From Planktothricoides sp. SR001 (GTDB taxonomy: Bacteria; Cyanobacteriota; Cyanobacteriia; Cyanobacteriales; Laspinemataceae), in NCBI RefSeq assembly GCF_001276715.1, contig NZ_LIUQ01000002.1:144093-208092 (forward strand): a stretch of 64,000 nucleotides of DNA. Reading direction: 5' to 3'. Within the stretch, counting starts at the first letter, position 1; the number at the start of each line of letters is the position of its first letter. Both the position numbers and the translations under genes were made by a program. The notes under the pieces were generated by a model. The model saw only the letters and a list, made by a program, of their open reading frames with translations, ran no database searches and was not told where the DNA came from. Of this stretch, positions 54,164 through 63,892 are shown in pieces.

Positions 54164-55549
54164 TTAAACTTCGGCTTTATGACCATTGCGACTGACGCTA
54201 TTTCCCATCACCTTAATTCCCAAAGTATCATCCACGCGATCGAGGAACTGACGGAAAATTTCTGGGTAAGCATTCACTAAACAGGCCAAAGATTTGCCAT
54301 CTCCGTTATCAATCACATTCACTTGTTCTAGTTTCAAACGGCCAGGAATTTTGGCCGCTTCTCGCAGCACCATTTCTATTTGTTGAATATAAAAAACTTC
54401 GGAAGCATCGGTGCCAGTTTCTTGCCAAACTTGGGCGAGGAGTTCGTTCACCAAAGCAGCGGCACTGGCATTTTCCGCCAAAACTGCCGCATCCCCTTTA
54501 GCTTTGAGTTGTTGAGCTTGTTTATGGGCTTCTGCGGGGAGCACTTCATCCGCTTCTAAGCGCAACCGCTCTAAGTGAGCTCTAATGGTTTGTAATTGTT
54601 GTTCCGCTCTCGCTCTAGCTTCTTGGGCTGCCGCTTTAGTCCGCTCTTCTTCTGACCGCGCTTGTTGTTCTAATTCCGCTTTAATTTTGCGGAGTTCGTT
54701 TTCTTTTTCCTGGATAATTGTGCGAGCTTGAGTTTTGGCTACTTGCGCTTCTTGTTCGCATTGGGCTTCTACTCGGTCTGCTTCACCTTTGGCGTTAGAT
54801 TCGGCAATTTCTGCATCCCGTAAAATTTGGGCAATTTGTTTGCGTCCAATGGAATTCAGGTAATCGACGTTATCAGAAACGCTTTGGATTTTTAAGGTGT
54901 CTAAATGGATGCCCAGTTTTACTAGGTCATCTTCTACATCTTGGGCAATGCGTTCGGCAAATTGCAAGCGGTCTTCGTTGAGTTGTTCCGGGGTGAGGGT
55001 GGCAACGACACCGCGTAAATTGCCTTCGAGAGTTTCCCTGGCAACCCGAGCAATTTCGCCGCGATTATGATCGAGAAAACGTTCAATGGCGTTCCCAGCA
55101 ATGGCAGGGTTGCTGGAAATTTTTACATTGGCGATCGCATGAATTTGTAGTGGCGTTCCCCCTTTGGCGTAAGCATTAGAAATCTCAATGGGCACCGCCA
55201 TCGTTCTGAGATCCATTCTTTTAATGGTTTCCAAAATTGGGATGCGGATTGTCCGTCCGCCAAAAATGACCCGATAACCCACTTCTTGACCGTCTTTAGT
55301 TTTGTGTTTCCTGCCTGAAAGTACCAGGATTTCATTGGGGTTACAAATGCAGAGAAAATTATTAATAAACCACATCAGTAAAGCTAAAGCCAAAAATCCG
55401 CCAACAGTCAAGGGTAAACTCATACCCATTAAGGTCATATTTTGGCTTTGGCTTTCCCCAATAGCCCCAATAGAGCGATTCGCGGGGACTTGTGCCACTT
55501 CGATCGCGACTACTTCTTGTTTGAATGAAGATTTAAGTTGATTTTCCAT
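54164..55549 (-). CDS. Flotillin-like SPFH-domain protein
   Basis: 461 aa. Membrane segment MSLPLTVGGFLALALLMWFI near residue 50, SPFH domain (VGYRVIFGGRTIRIPILETI ... EGNLRGVVATLTPEQLNEDR), coiled coil with repeated EEE/QAR pattern, and a conserved tail (IPGRLKLEQVNVIDNGDG). Paralogue of the adjacent flotillin. ATG 55549 preferred since AGGGAATAAA directly precedes it; a start five codons upstream is possible. The two probably form a hetero-oligomer in membrane rafts; this is inference from adjacency. Confidence 0.9.
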   Translation of the reverse strand: MENQLKSSFKQEVVAIEVAQVPANRSIGAIGESQSQNMTLMGMSLPLTVGGFLALALLMWFINNFLCICNPNEILVLSGRKHKTKDGQEVGYRVIFGGRTIRIPILETIKRMDLRTMAVPIEISNAYAKGGTPLQIHAIANVKISSNPAIAGNAIERFLDHNRGEIARVARETLEGNLRGVVATLTPEQLNEDRLQFAERIAQDVEDDLVKLGIHLDTLKIQSVSDNVDYLNSIGRKQIAQILRDAEIAESNAKGEADRVEAQCEQEAQVAKTQARTIIQEKENELRKIKAELEQQARSEEERTKAAAQEARARAEQQLQTIRAHLERLRLEADEVLPAEAHKQAQQLKAKGDAAVLAENASAAALVNELLAQVWQETGTDASEVFYIQQIEMVLREAAKIPGRLKLEQVNVIDNGDGKSLACLVNAYPEIFRQFLDRVDDTLGIKVMGNSVSRNGHKAEV

Positions 55550-55579
55550 TTTATTCCCTAGCAAAATTGACTGTACCTG

Positions 55580-56188
55580 TTAGATATCCGTAGATTCATC
55601 GGTGACGACCCAAAGCTGATTATTTTTTAGGCCAACAATTAAGACGCGATCGCCTTTTTTAAAGCCTTTTTCTTCATCGGTGAACGCCACCAAATTCAGG
55701 GTTGAACCTTTAACGTTTAGCTGAACTTTCCCCTTACTCTGGCTGTCAAAGGGAAGGGAGACTTTACCGGATAGACCAATTAAATCATTGGCACGAATTA
55801 AGGAATCCGCTTGATGGCGCCGGAGGTTTCGCAAGACCCAAACCATTGAAGTGCCGCAAAAACTACCGATCAGCACCGATATTGAGGCGATCGCCAGTTG
55901 AGGAATTGCGGGGGTCAATTTCGACAGAACAATGCCGGTTAAGCCGAAAAAACAACTGCAGAACGTCCAAAACTTAATCGTCAAAAACGGCAACCACAAA
56001 GTCATTTTTTTGGATCGCTTGGTCAGGGTGAGTATTTTCTCCCCTTCTTCAATGTTCCGAGATTCTTCTGTAACTTCGATGTCAGCATCGAAGTCATGGT
56101 CAAAATCTACGCCGTCCAATCCTGCCAAGGCAGCGAGGGCGACGAAAATTCCGCCAATAGTAAAGGAAAAAATATAGATGGGTAGCAT
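55580..56188 (-). CDS. NfeD/YuaF-like membrane protein
   Basis: 202 aa. Membrane helices at ~3-20 and two more around 75-120 (FWTFCSCFFGLTGIVL, LAIASISVLIGSFCG), then a cytosolic OB-fold (DLIGLSGKVSLPFDSQSKGK ... GDRVLIVGLKNNQLWVV) of the NfeD type. NfeD-like proteins are partners of flotillins; it is the first gene of the operon with the two flotillins and has no protease domain. ATG start. The 56189-56632 region upstream has no recognisable gene; its promoter is not evident. Confidence 0.87.
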   Translation of the reverse strand: MLPIYIFSFTIGGIFVALAALAGLDGVDFDHDFDADIEVTEESRNIEEGEKILTLTKRSKKMTLWLPFLTIKFWTFCSCFFGLTGIVLSKLTPAIPQLAIASISVLIGSFCGTSMVWVLRNLRRHQADSLIRANDLIGLSGKVSLPFDSQSKGKVQLNVKGSTLNLVAFTDEEKGFKKGDRVLIVGLKNNQLWVVTDESTDI

Positions 56189-56632
56189 CTTCTATCCAGA
56201 ATGACAGCCAGAACCGGGCAAATAATCTTGCAAGATTATTTGCAAGTAATCTTGCAAATACTTAAATTCTGACAAATAAATCCAGAGTTTACCACCGTTA
56301 AACTTTAAGTTTTATTAAGTTTTTGGTCTAATGATTTAAATTTTTTAGATAAACTTAATATTTACCTGGTTTTCAGGAGGTTGGCCGAGTCTGGGGGCGA
56401 AAACCAGGGGCTGAGAATTTTTTCGAGAAAAAATTCCCCTAAAAAAATGGCTGAATTGCCATGAGAAAAACGGTCTGATTACCACCGCAAATATTCTTAG
56501 CCTTCTCAGCCTGGGTTAAGGTCATGGGATATTTTGAGATTTTAAATATCTCAACGTTACCGGGAAAATCCCCAATCTCCAAAATCTTTATCGGCAAATT
56601 TAATCCCGGTTTATCGTCAAGCGGCTCCTGGT
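56189..56632. other. Gene-free stretch
   Basis: A/T-rich start with a direct repeat of CTTGCAAGATTATTTGCAAG-like sequence at 56228-56260, then mixed DNA. No ORF with coding character, no tRNA. Confidence 0.5.
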
Positions 56633-56902
56633 TTAACTGACTTTTTTTCGGGATGGGCTATCAGTAAAATCGGGAGTTTTTAAGGGAATAATTTTCTCAT
56701 AATTCACAGATAAATTCGATGAATTACTTATGGTTCCTACAAGAATAGGCTCTGGAATAAAAGAACGAATCGCCAAAGGACAAGCTTGCCAAGTGCCTCG
56801 GACAGATACATTCAGAAGATGACAAAGACCTCCCCGTCTTCCTTCCACTTCATAGTGCTGGCAAAAACGACAGGATAAAGTAGAACAATTGTTAGAATTC
56901 AT
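56633..56902 (-). CDS. Cys-rich small protein (paralogue 1)
   Basis: 89 aa. Conserved core CRFCQHYEVEGRRGGLCHLL, then VRGTWQACPLAI: four to five Cys and a His arranged as C-X2-C-X-H-Y...C...C. It could bind a metal. The C-terminal half is variable. Start at ATG 56902 (MNSNN) chosen to match the start of the paralogue at 57158-57433. Both are on the minus strand, 255 bp apart. No characterised relative known to me. Confidence 0.75.
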   Translation of the reverse strand: MNSNNCSTLSCRFCQHYEVEGRRGGLCHLLNVSVRGTWQACPLAIRSFIPEPILVGTISNSSNLSVNYEKIIPLKTPDFTDSPSRKKVS

Positions 56903-57157
56903 GGCATTTATCGCTTTCCACAAGGAATATTAATGATCGATGATTGGGAAAAATTATGCGGCGATCGCGGATGGCTATTTGAGCAAGCCAGATCCATAAA
57001 CTTCAGTGATTGATATCAATTCAGGCGACTTTACTTTTTTATGATCTCCCAAAAAACGAATAAAACCGATCAAATTTAAATTTTATGTTTGATTGATTAA
57101 ATTATTTTTAATAAATATTTTTTTCAGCCAGATTATGCTAACTAACTAATAATGGTT

Positions 57158-57433
57158 TTAGCCAGGCATAATTTGAGCTTGATGGCTGAAATTATGCTCG
57201 TAATTCACCACTTCGGAAATCAGTGGTTCAATCAATGGATGAATCATCGGATAAGTGTAAGGAGCATGAGAGTAGGTGGAGATATTGGTCATTTTCTGTA
57301 CATAAAAAGAACATCCGATCAATTCACTATGTACGGGGACAAAAAGCAATTGACAAAATTCTCCGCGTGTTGTAAAGGCACGATAATGCATACAATGTTG
57401 GCAAGAAAAATTCTCAATATTCTTGGAATTCAT
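57158..57433 (-). CDS. Cys-rich small protein (paralogue 2)
   Basis: 91 aa. Core CQHCMHYRAFTTRGEFCQLL followed by VPVHSELIGCSFYV, the same Cys/His spacing as the neighbour but lacking GRRGG (TTRGE). It shares the MNS(K/N)N start. The tail (SHAPYTYPMIHPLIEPL) is Pro/His-rich. Probably arisen by tandem duplication and diverging. Confidence 0.72.
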   Translation of the reverse strand: MNSKNIENFSCQHCMHYRAFTTRGEFCQLLFVPVHSELIGCSFYVQKMTNISTYSHAPYTYPMIHPLIEPLISEVVNYEHNFSHQAQIMPG

Positions 57434-57457
57434 AAAACATCTCCTGGCTAATGACAC

Positions 57458-57954
57458 TATTTAAGTTTGTCCAGTAGTTCCGGTTTTGAGTGCGATCGCA
57501 ATTCTTTGTCCCTGTGATCTAAACTTCATTTTTTGGTGATGGCGATCGCTCATCCCCTTAGAAAAACATTGACAAGACCAATACAGCTTGATACAGCTTG
57601 ATGTCGAATTAGTCAGGATGATTTAACATTTCGAGAAATAATTACGAGAAATTCTCTTGGCTTACCCAGTTGACCCAAGGGCAAATTTTGAGTGAATCGT
57701 TATCTAAGGGATTTTTAGCTACTTGAGGAACAAACCTAAGCCCAAGCTGGACTGGTTGCGGAGTGAAAAAATTAATCGCCATGAGCAAAACATATCTCAC
57801 TTACCCGATGAAGATTTGGCTAAACAATACTTTATATCTCTAAATTAAAAAACATTGTAGTTTGGATCACTTTATTGGCAAATCTTTAAATTAAACAGTA
57901 TTGTAGATTGTAGTTTGGATCACCTTCTCTGCTTAACTTCAATTTTTAGCATAA
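57458..57954. other. Spacer with a possible gene remnant
   Basis: Around 57735-57849 the plus strand reads KPKPKLDWLRSEKINRHEQN followed by ISHLPDEDLAKQYF, ending at a TAA, with coding-like composition but no start codon or family recognised. The rest is HIP1-containing A/T-rich DNA. Confidence 0.3.
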
Positions 57955-58305
57955 TCATCTGAGGTTAAGACCTGGTTGTAGGCGATTAAAAAAACTGTTA
58001 TAAAATACTGTAATAAAATGTTCAGAATTTGCGGTCAGCCTTACCATGATGTGTTGACAATCTGGTAATCTGGTGGGGAGCTTTTTGTCCGCTTGTGCGG
58101 GGAAGATAAATCGGACTGCGGGATCCTGTACCCCTGTGTTCCTCTGCCGATGGCGAGCCGATGGCGGGTTCCTCTGCACAAGAAGCCCCCCTAGCGCCAG
58201 CACCCCAGCCCCCATCCCCCTATCCCCCCAGAGAAGAAAAGGGTGGGCAGTTGCCAGCATCAGTCCTAAAAAAATTAGCGCGATCGCACCGAGTACCATC
58301 AACAC
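57955..58305 (-). CDS. Small hypothetical membrane protein (uncertain)
   Basis: 116 aa. The first 45 residues form hydrophobic segments (VLGAIALIFLGLMLATA, GVLALGGLLVQ) that look genuine; the rest (PPSARHRQRNTGVQDPAVRF) is low in conserved character and overlaps repeat-like DNA. Divergent from proS with 51 nt between starts. It may be an intact small protein or end prematurely after a lesion. Confidence 0.4.
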   Translation of the reverse strand: MLMVLGAIALIFLGLMLATAHPFLLWGDRGMGAGVLALGGLLVQRNPPSARHRQRNTGVQDPAVRFIFPAQADKKLPTRLPDCQHIMVRLTANSEHFITVFYNSFFNRLQPGLNLR

Positions 58306-58356
58306 CTGAGATAATGAATTCTCTTGTTTGTAAAGGATTTTGTAGAGGAGCGAAAA

Positions 58357-60165
58357 ATGCGACTATCTCAAATGCTGTTTGTCACCCTGCGGGAAGATCC
58401 AGCGGAAGCGGAAATTCCCAGCCATAAACTTTTAGTGCGGGCGGGTTATATCCGCCGCATTGCCGCTGGGGTCTATGCCTATTTACCCTTCATGTGGCGC
58501 GTCCTCAAAAAAGTTTCCCAAATTGTTCGGGAAGAAATGGATGCTACCGGCGCCCAGGAATGTTTGCTGCCCCAAATGCAACCAGCCCAATTGTGGCAAG
58601 AGTCAGGACGGTGGGATACTTACACCAAAACTGAGGGAATTATGTTTGCCCTGACTGACCGACAAGAACGGGAAATGGGACTCGGTCCAACCCATGAAGA
58701 GGTGATTACCGCGATCGCCCGCGATACGATTCGGTCTTATCGGCAATTGCCCTTACATTTATATCAAATTCAGACCAAATTTCGGGATGAAATTCGGCCT
58801 CGGTTTGGCTTGATGCGGGGCAGAGAATTTATTATGAAAGATGGCTATTCTTTCCATGCCTCAGAAGAAAGTCTGAAAAAAACTTATCAGGATATGGATC
58901 GGGCTTACCGAAATATGATTCGCCGTTGTGGTCTAGATTTTACCGCCGTCGAAGCAGACTCAGGGGCGATCGGGGGAACGGGTAGCCAAGAATTTATGGT
59001 ACTCGCAGAAGCAGGAGAAGACGAGGTTCTTTATACCGCCGATGGCAAATATGCGGCGAATGTGGAAAAAGCCGTTTCTTTACCTGCTGATGGGGAAAAT
59101 TCGCCATTTACTCAGTATGAAAAACGGGAAACTCCGGGTACAGATACTATTGAAACTTTGAGCAAGTTTCTCCAATGTTCGCCAACTCAAATTGTTAAAA
59201 ATGTGCTTTACCAAGCGGTGTATGACAGTGGCATGACGGTGTTGGTATTAGTTAGCATTCGTGGCGATCAAGATGTGAATGAGGTGAAGTTAACCAATGA
59301 GTTAACTAAGTTAGCCAGTCAATACCAAGGCAAAACTCTTATTTCCTTAACCGTTCCTGATGTCGATGCCCAGCAAAAATGGGCGGCGAAACCTTTACCT
59401 TTGGGTTATATTGCTCCGGATTTGTCCGATGATTATATTGCTAAGAATAAACAGGTTGCGCCTCAGTTTTTGCGCTTAGTTGATCAAACTGCTATAGACC
59501 TGCAAAATTTTGTCACCGGGGCTAATGAATCCGGTTATCATGTGGTTGGGGCAAACTGGGGCAGCGAATTTTCCTTACCTAAAATTCAGGTGGATATTCG
59601 GAAGGCTAAAGCTGGCGATCGCGCCAAGCATGACCCAAATCAAAGCCTACAAACGGCGCGGGGAATTGAAGTAGGTCATATCTTCCAATTGGGGATTAAA
59701 TATTCTCAAGCAATGGGGGCAACTTATACCGATGAATCCGGAGAAGAAAAACCCTTAATTATGGGTTGTTATGGCGTCGGAGTTTCTCGCCTTGCCCAGT
59801 CAGCGGTGGAACAATCTTATGATAAAGATGGGATAATTTGGCCAGTGGCGATCGCGCCTTATCATGCCATCATCACCATTCCTAATATTAACGATGCCGA
59901 ACAAGTAGAAGTCGCGGAAAAACTTTATAGCGATTTAAATGCCGCTGGAGTGGAAACCTTATTAGATGACCGCAGTGAACGGGCTGGAGTAAAATTTAAA
60001 GATGCGGATTTAATCGGCATTCCCTATCGAATTGTTCCCGGACGTTCCTTGAAAAACGGTAAATTAGAAGTGGTCAAACGGGCTACCCATGAATCTCAAG
60101 AAATCCCCATTGAGCAAGTCGTAACCACCATTAAACAATGGGTTAATGCGGCATTATCGGTGTAA
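58357..60165 (+). CDS. proS: Prolyl-tRNA synthetase, bacterial type
   Basis: 602 aa class II synthetase. Motif 1 region [16 protein letters not shown], motif 2 [20 protein letters not shown], motif 3 [13 protein letters not shown]; an INS (editing) domain lies between motifs 2 and 3 and an anticodon-binding domain ([20 protein letters not shown]) at the end. ATG 58357 ([15 protein letters not shown]) with GAGGAG upstream is the standard start. Followed by a terminator. Housekeeping gene, intact. Confidence 0.98.
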   Translation: MRLSQMLFVTLREDPAEAEIPSHKLLVRAGYIRRIAAGVYAYLPFMWRVLKKVSQIVREEMDATGAQECLLPQMQPAQLWQESGRWDTYTKTEGIMFALTDRQEREMGLGPTHEEVITAIARDTIRSYRQLPLHLYQIQTKFRDEIRPRFGLMRGREFIMKDGYSFHASEESLKKTYQDMDRAYRNMIRRCGLDFTAVEADSGAIGGTGSQEFMVLAEAGEDEVLYTADGKYAANVEKAVSLPADGENSPFTQYEKRETPGTDTIETLSKFLQCSPTQIVKNVLYQAVYDSGMTVLVLVSIRGDQDVNEVKLTNELTKLASQYQGKTLISLTVPDVDAQQKWAAKPLPLGYIAPDLSDDYIAKNKQVAPQFLRLVDQTAIDLQNFVTGANESGYHVVGANWGSEFSLPKIQVDIRKAKAGDRAKHDPNQSLQTARGIEVGHIFQLGIKYSQAMGATYTDESGEEKPLIMGCYGVGVSRLAQSAVEQSYDKDGIIWPVAIAPYHAIITIPNINDAEQVEVAEKLYSDLNAAGVETLLDDRSERAGVKFKDADLIGIPYRIVPGRSLKNGKLEVVKRATHESQEIPIEQVVTTIKQWVNAALSV

Positions 60166-60190
60166 ATTAAAGCCATCAATTAGTCACAAT

Positions 60191-60229
60191 AAAACCGGTT
60201 TTTTATAAATAAAATCCGGTTTTGTTTTT
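60191..60229 (+). terminator. Terminator of proS
   Basis: AAAACCGG/CCGGTTTT stem, 17-nt loop, then GTTTTTA. Confidence 0.75.
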
Positions 60230-60426
60230 ATTAACATATATTGATCAAAAATTTTTTTTAATTAAAAAATACCAGAAATTGAATATTTCAATATTCCGTG
60301 GATCTGAGGTGCCTAAACTGATTAAATTCTGGGAACAGAAACATCAGAAGATGATGGCGATCGCCTCCATTGCTGTAGGTTCCTTTATAATAAAGCCTGG
60401 ATTTGGTGAGGTTGGGCATCACCCCC

Positions 60427-60433
60427 AAGGAGG
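60427..60433 (+). promoter_or_regulatory. Strong Shine-Dalgarno deciding the recR start
   Basis: AAGGAGG, a full anti-16S complement, lies 6 nt before ATT 60440. No ATG, GTG or TTG occurs in this frame between the TGA at 60407 and TTG 60485. Confidence 0.75.
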
Positions 60434-60439
60434 CTTCCC

Positions 60440-61033
60440 ATTTATACTCGTCCTTTAGCTCGTTTAATCGAACAACTGCAACGGTTGCCAGGAATTGGGC
60501 CAAAAAGCGCCCAAAGACTTGCTTTGCATATCCTGAAGCGACCGGAAACTGAGGTACAAGCCCTGGCGATCGCCTTGATGGAGGCGAAAAAACAGGTGGG
60601 GCTGTGCCAAGAATGCTTTCATCTTTCTGCGGAGCCGATTTGTGAAATTTGTTCTAATCCCAATCGCGATCAAAATATTCTTTGTGTGGTGGCGGATTCG
60701 CGAGATTTGATTGCTTTGGAAAAAACCCGGGAATATCGCGGCAAGTATCATGTTTTGGGTGGGGTGATTTCGCCAATGGATGCGATAGGGCCGGAACAAT
60801 TGACGATTCAACCCCTGGTTCGTCGTGTCAGTCAGCAAAATATTCAAGAAGTGATTTTAGCCATTAGTCCCAGTGTGGAAGGCGAAACCACTACTTTATA
60901 TGTGGGGCAACTGCTGAAACCCTTTACCAAAGTGACTCGAATTGCTTTCGGTTTGCCAATGGGCGGCGATTTGGAATATGCCGATGAAGTAACCCTGGCA
61001 AGGGCTTTAGAAGGACGACGAGAATTAGATTAG
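60440..61033 (+). CDS. recR: Recombination mediator protein RecR, apparent ATT start
   Basis: 197 aa, the normal RecR length, if translation begins at ATT 60440 (then [19 protein letters not shown]). Domains: N-terminal helix-hairpin-helix ([17 protein letters not shown]), C4 zinc finger [16 protein letters not shown], Toprim domain ([25 protein letters not shown]) and Walker-B-like C-terminal region. With RecF/RecO it loads RecA at gaps. Starting at TTG 60485 would delete the conserved first helix. The Shine-Dalgarno AAGGAGG is placed for ATT. AUU is a known but rare initiation codon (infC). Confidence 0.93.
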   Translation: MYTRPLARLIEQLQRLPGIGPKSAQRLALHILKRPETEVQALAIALMEAKKQVGLCQECFHLSAEPICEICSNPNRDQNILCVVADSRDLIALEKTREYRGKYHVLGGVISPMDAIGPEQLTIQPLVRRVSQQNIQEVILAISPSVEGETTTLYVGQLLKPFTKVTRIAFGLPMGGDLEYADEVTLARALEGRRELD

Positions 61034-61220
61034 TTGTTGGTTGTTGGTTATTTGTTATTCTGGCAGAGGGGCGGAGGAGCGGAGGAGCGGAGGGGCTAAA
61101 AACAACAAACAACTTTCCCACAACCCCCCAAACCCGATGGCCGTCAAACGCCATCGGGCAACAAACAACTTTCCAACAAATAACAAATAACCAAATCGTA
61201 CAATTAACTTGAGAAAAAAA

Positions 61221-62759
61221 ATGAATGCAAATATTTATGCGATCGCGCCTCTAATCATACCGGGGATGATTCAGCTTCCGAGCAATTGGTTAGTGTTGCT
61301 GCCTTCCTATTTAGTGGTTTTTTGCGCGGTGTTGGTGATTTTGACCGCAATTGCCATATTGTTGCGCGTGATAGTTTATCAAAATTTGACCCTGATTGCT
61401 CATCAAGTCCGACGACTAATTCACCAGGAAAGCTTACGGAAAAAACCGCAGATTGTTGAAAAAATTGAATATAGATTACAACAATCTTTAACCAACTTAG
61501 ATCGACTTAATACTACGGCTTTAGTGGATCAAGTTTATAGCCAACAATTATCAAAAAATCAACAGTTAGATTATTTTTGCCGGTTATTGCCCAATTTGTT
61601 GTTAGCTTTTGGTCTGCTGGGAACATTTTTGGGGATTACGATGAACCTGAGTGATTTAAGTCAGACGATTAATGAATTTGGCAGTAACAGTATTGATGAT
61701 TTGGTGCAGCAAGTGCAAAGACCATTGCAAGGGATGGGCGTGGCTTTTATTAGTAGTTTAACGGCGGTTTCTTGTAGTGTTATGTTGACCTTGGTGAATT
61801 TATTGCGGAATACTAATGTAGCCCGATATCAACTGTTAAGTGCCTTAGAAGATTATGTGGATAATGTTTATATTCCCAGTTTAGGGCATAAAAGCCCAAT
61901 GGAGCGATCGGTCGATCGCCTAGAAGAGTTCTTTCAGCGATTTACCCACGAGTTTGGCATTTCTGTTAGACAAGCGGTTGAGCAATCTTTGGGGGAAAAA
62001 GTAACCGCAATTATGGACGGAAATCGAGAAGCAAATCATTTGGCTAATCAAGTTTATACCCGCTTTTTAGAGTCCGCTGGGGCGATGAAATCTGGGGCAA
62101 TGATTTTCCGGGAGTCAGCGAATATTTTTGAACGGAGTCAGTTTGCTCATAAATTAGCCAGTTCTATGGAAAGTTTGGTGACGACTCAGCGGGAATTATC
62201 GCGGTCTGCGGGGGTGTTGAATCAATCCACTCAATCGATTCAAATGGCGATCGCGGCTTTACAAAGTTCTAATGCGGAAATGGTGCGGTTAAGTGAACAA
62301 ATTAATTTAAGCACCAAACAGTCTTCAGAAGTGCTGGGAATGACTCAAGCGAATCAATATTCTCTGGGAGATGTGGTGAACCAACTTCAGCAAGCAAGCC
62401 ATATTTTCCACTCCGTAATTAGAACTTTGGATTTACTGCAAAAACGCTTAGACAATCGTTCTGATCGCTTAATTAATGTCCATGCGGAATTGTCAAAATT
62501 AATTGAAGTGGTGCAGGATTATACGGAAGATGTCACGGTGAATTTGCAAGCAATTGGCGATCGCCTAGTGGTGGCAATTAATGAAAATAGCACCTTTGCT
62601 ACCTCCCAAAAACAAGAAGTCACTACCAAAATTTATCAACTGGGGAGTGATTTAAATATGGTGAAATCCCACCTGGGGGAATTAGTCAAAAATTTAGAAA
62701 ATCATCCCCAAACAGATGATAGTGAATCAACTCGGATTAGTTATCCACCAGAAGCTTAG
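61221..62759 (+). CDS. MotA/TolQ/ExbB-type proton channel protein, ZorA-like
   Basis: 512 aa. Membrane helices near ~20-55 (SYLVVFCAVLVILTAIAILL), ~125-145 (LLPNLLLAFGLLGTFLGITM) and ~180-200 (GMGVAFISSLTAVSCSVMLT) with the MotA/TolQ signature, followed by a ~300-residue coiled-coil tail. A long helical tail after the channel domain is the hallmark of ZorA in Zorya defence systems; the same form also occurs in uncharacterised cyanobacterial ion-driven complexes. ATG 61221 chosen over TTG 61209. The neighbour 62888-63772 encodes the matching MotB/OmpA subunit, 128 nt downstream. Confidence 0.88.
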   Translation: MNANIYAIAPLIIPGMIQLPSNWLVLLPSYLVVFCAVLVILTAIAILLRVIVYQNLTLIAHQVRRLIHQESLRKKPQIVEKIEYRLQQSLTNLDRLNTTALVDQVYSQQLSKNQQLDYFCRLLPNLLLAFGLLGTFLGITMNLSDLSQTINEFGSNSIDDLVQQVQRPLQGMGVAFISSLTAVSCSVMLTLVNLLRNTNVARYQLLSALEDYVDNVYIPSLGHKSPMERSVDRLEEFFQRFTHEFGISVRQAVEQSLGEKVTAIMDGNREANHLANQVYTRFLESAGAMKSGAMIFRESANIFERSQFAHKLASSMESLVTTQRELSRSAGVLNQSTQSIQMAIAALQSSNAEMVRLSEQINLSTKQSSEVLGMTQANQYSLGDVVNQLQQASHIFHSVIRTLDLLQKRLDNRSDRLINVHAELSKLIEVVQDYTEDVTVNLQAIGDRLVVAINENSTFATSQKQEVTTKIYQLGSDLNMVKSHLGELVKNLENHPQTDDSESTRISYPPEA

Positions 62760-62887
62760 TATGGAATTGTAAGCATTCATAGGGGCGAAAAGTATTTCGC
62801 CCCACCGAACCGATCTTTTTTCAACCAAGAAGATTTGGTGAATTAGAATAGTAGAATAGAGGGAAATGATTATGAGTTTGCGATATT

Positions 62888-63772
62888 ATGAGTTTGCGAT
62901 CGCGTCGTCAAGAAGCCTTAGAAGATTTTGATGTTTGGCCAGCCTTTACGGACTTAATGTCAAATTCTTTTATGATTTTGAGCTTTATTCTGTTGCTGGC
63001 AATTATTAAACCCCTGGTTTCAATTAATAGTCTGCGAGCCACAGAAGAACAATTAAGAAGTGAAAACCGGCAACTGCAACAACAAATAGAAAATGCCCGG
63101 GCAGAAGTAGCCAGGAATCAGGCTCAAATTCGTTTTTTTAACAATGAAATTCGCCAACTTGAAGCCAGTGTCACTCAGCAACGACAACGGGCTGAAAATG
63201 CCGAAAGACAAGTGAGGAATTTTGCCGATCAAGCCCGAACATTACAAACCCAGTTAGACGAAGAAACCCAGCGACCCAAAGCCCCGCCGATTATCGTGAT
63301 TCAAGAAACTGGTTCTTATCAATTTCAGTCCGGTAGTGCGGCATTACCTGAGCCATTAACCCGCTATATTCGGCAACAGTTAGTCCCCCAAATTGAGACT
63401 AATGCCGCACAATATCAAATTGATGTGGTGGAGATTATTGGTCATACCGATGGTCAGGTGAATCAAGGGGGAGTGAGTAATTTAGATCAAGTGCTAGAAA
63501 ATGTGGCCAAGGGGAATAACTCTTTAAATCAGTTATCTCCCGGTTCTAATGCGGATTTAGGTTTAATGAGAGCCTTAGCCGTGGTGAAAATTTTACAGGA
63601 AATTCAACAAAAAGAAGGGCGGCTAAAAGGGTTACAGTTTCGTCCATATTCGGCGGCGCAATTAGTTACTCCTAGCGGCGATTTCGCCGAAACGAATCGC
63701 AATCCTGATGGAAAACGGCGGCGAATTGAAATTAGATTTACCCGCTTGGGTCAGGTGACAAATGTGGAGTAA
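62888..63772 (+). CDS. MotB/OmpA-like stator subunit, ZorB-like
   Basis: 294 aa. One membrane helix (~28-45, SFMILSFILLLAIIKPLV) preceded by DVWPAFTDLMSN, whose Asp corresponds to the proton-binding Asp of MotB. A coiled coil (~50-140) and a C-terminal OmpA-like peptidoglycan-binding domain (VEIIGHTDGQ ... NRNPDGKRRRIEIRF) follow. A 14-bp sequence containing ATG (TATGAGTTTGCGAT) is repeated 16 nt upstream (62871), and the upstream ATG, which has the better ribosome site, is out of frame. Together with the previous gene it should form an inner-membrane proton-driven motor. Confidence 0.88.
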   Translation: MSLRSRRQEALEDFDVWPAFTDLMSNSFMILSFILLLAIIKPLVSINSLRATEEQLRSENRQLQQQIENARAEVARNQAQIRFFNNEIRQLEASVTQQRQRAENAERQVRNFADQARTLQTQLDEETQRPKAPPIIVIQETGSYQFQSGSAALPEPLTRYIRQQLVPQIETNAAQYQIDVVEIIGHTDGQVNQGGVSNLDQVLENVAKGNNSLNQLSPGSNADLGLMRALAVVKILQEIQQKEGRLKGLQFRPYSAAQLVTPSGDFAETNRNPDGKRRRIEIRFTRLGQVTNVE

Positions 63773-63841
63773 AACAATTAGAAGTGGTGGCTAAAAAAAT
63801 GGGCGATCGCTCCCATATGATTTAATCTGATCTAATCTAAC

Positions 63842-63889
63842 AATGCCTTCGCCATTTTCATGCATTGCCTTGAAAATGGCGAAGGTATT
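63842..63889. terminator. Bidirectional hairpin between convergent genes
   Basis: 19-nt arms AATGCCTTCGCCATTTTCA and TGAAAATGGCGAAGGTATT (63871-63889), nearly perfectly complementary, between the ZorB-like gene and a minus-strand gene. No T-run. Confidence 0.5.
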
Positions 63890-63892
63890 GAT

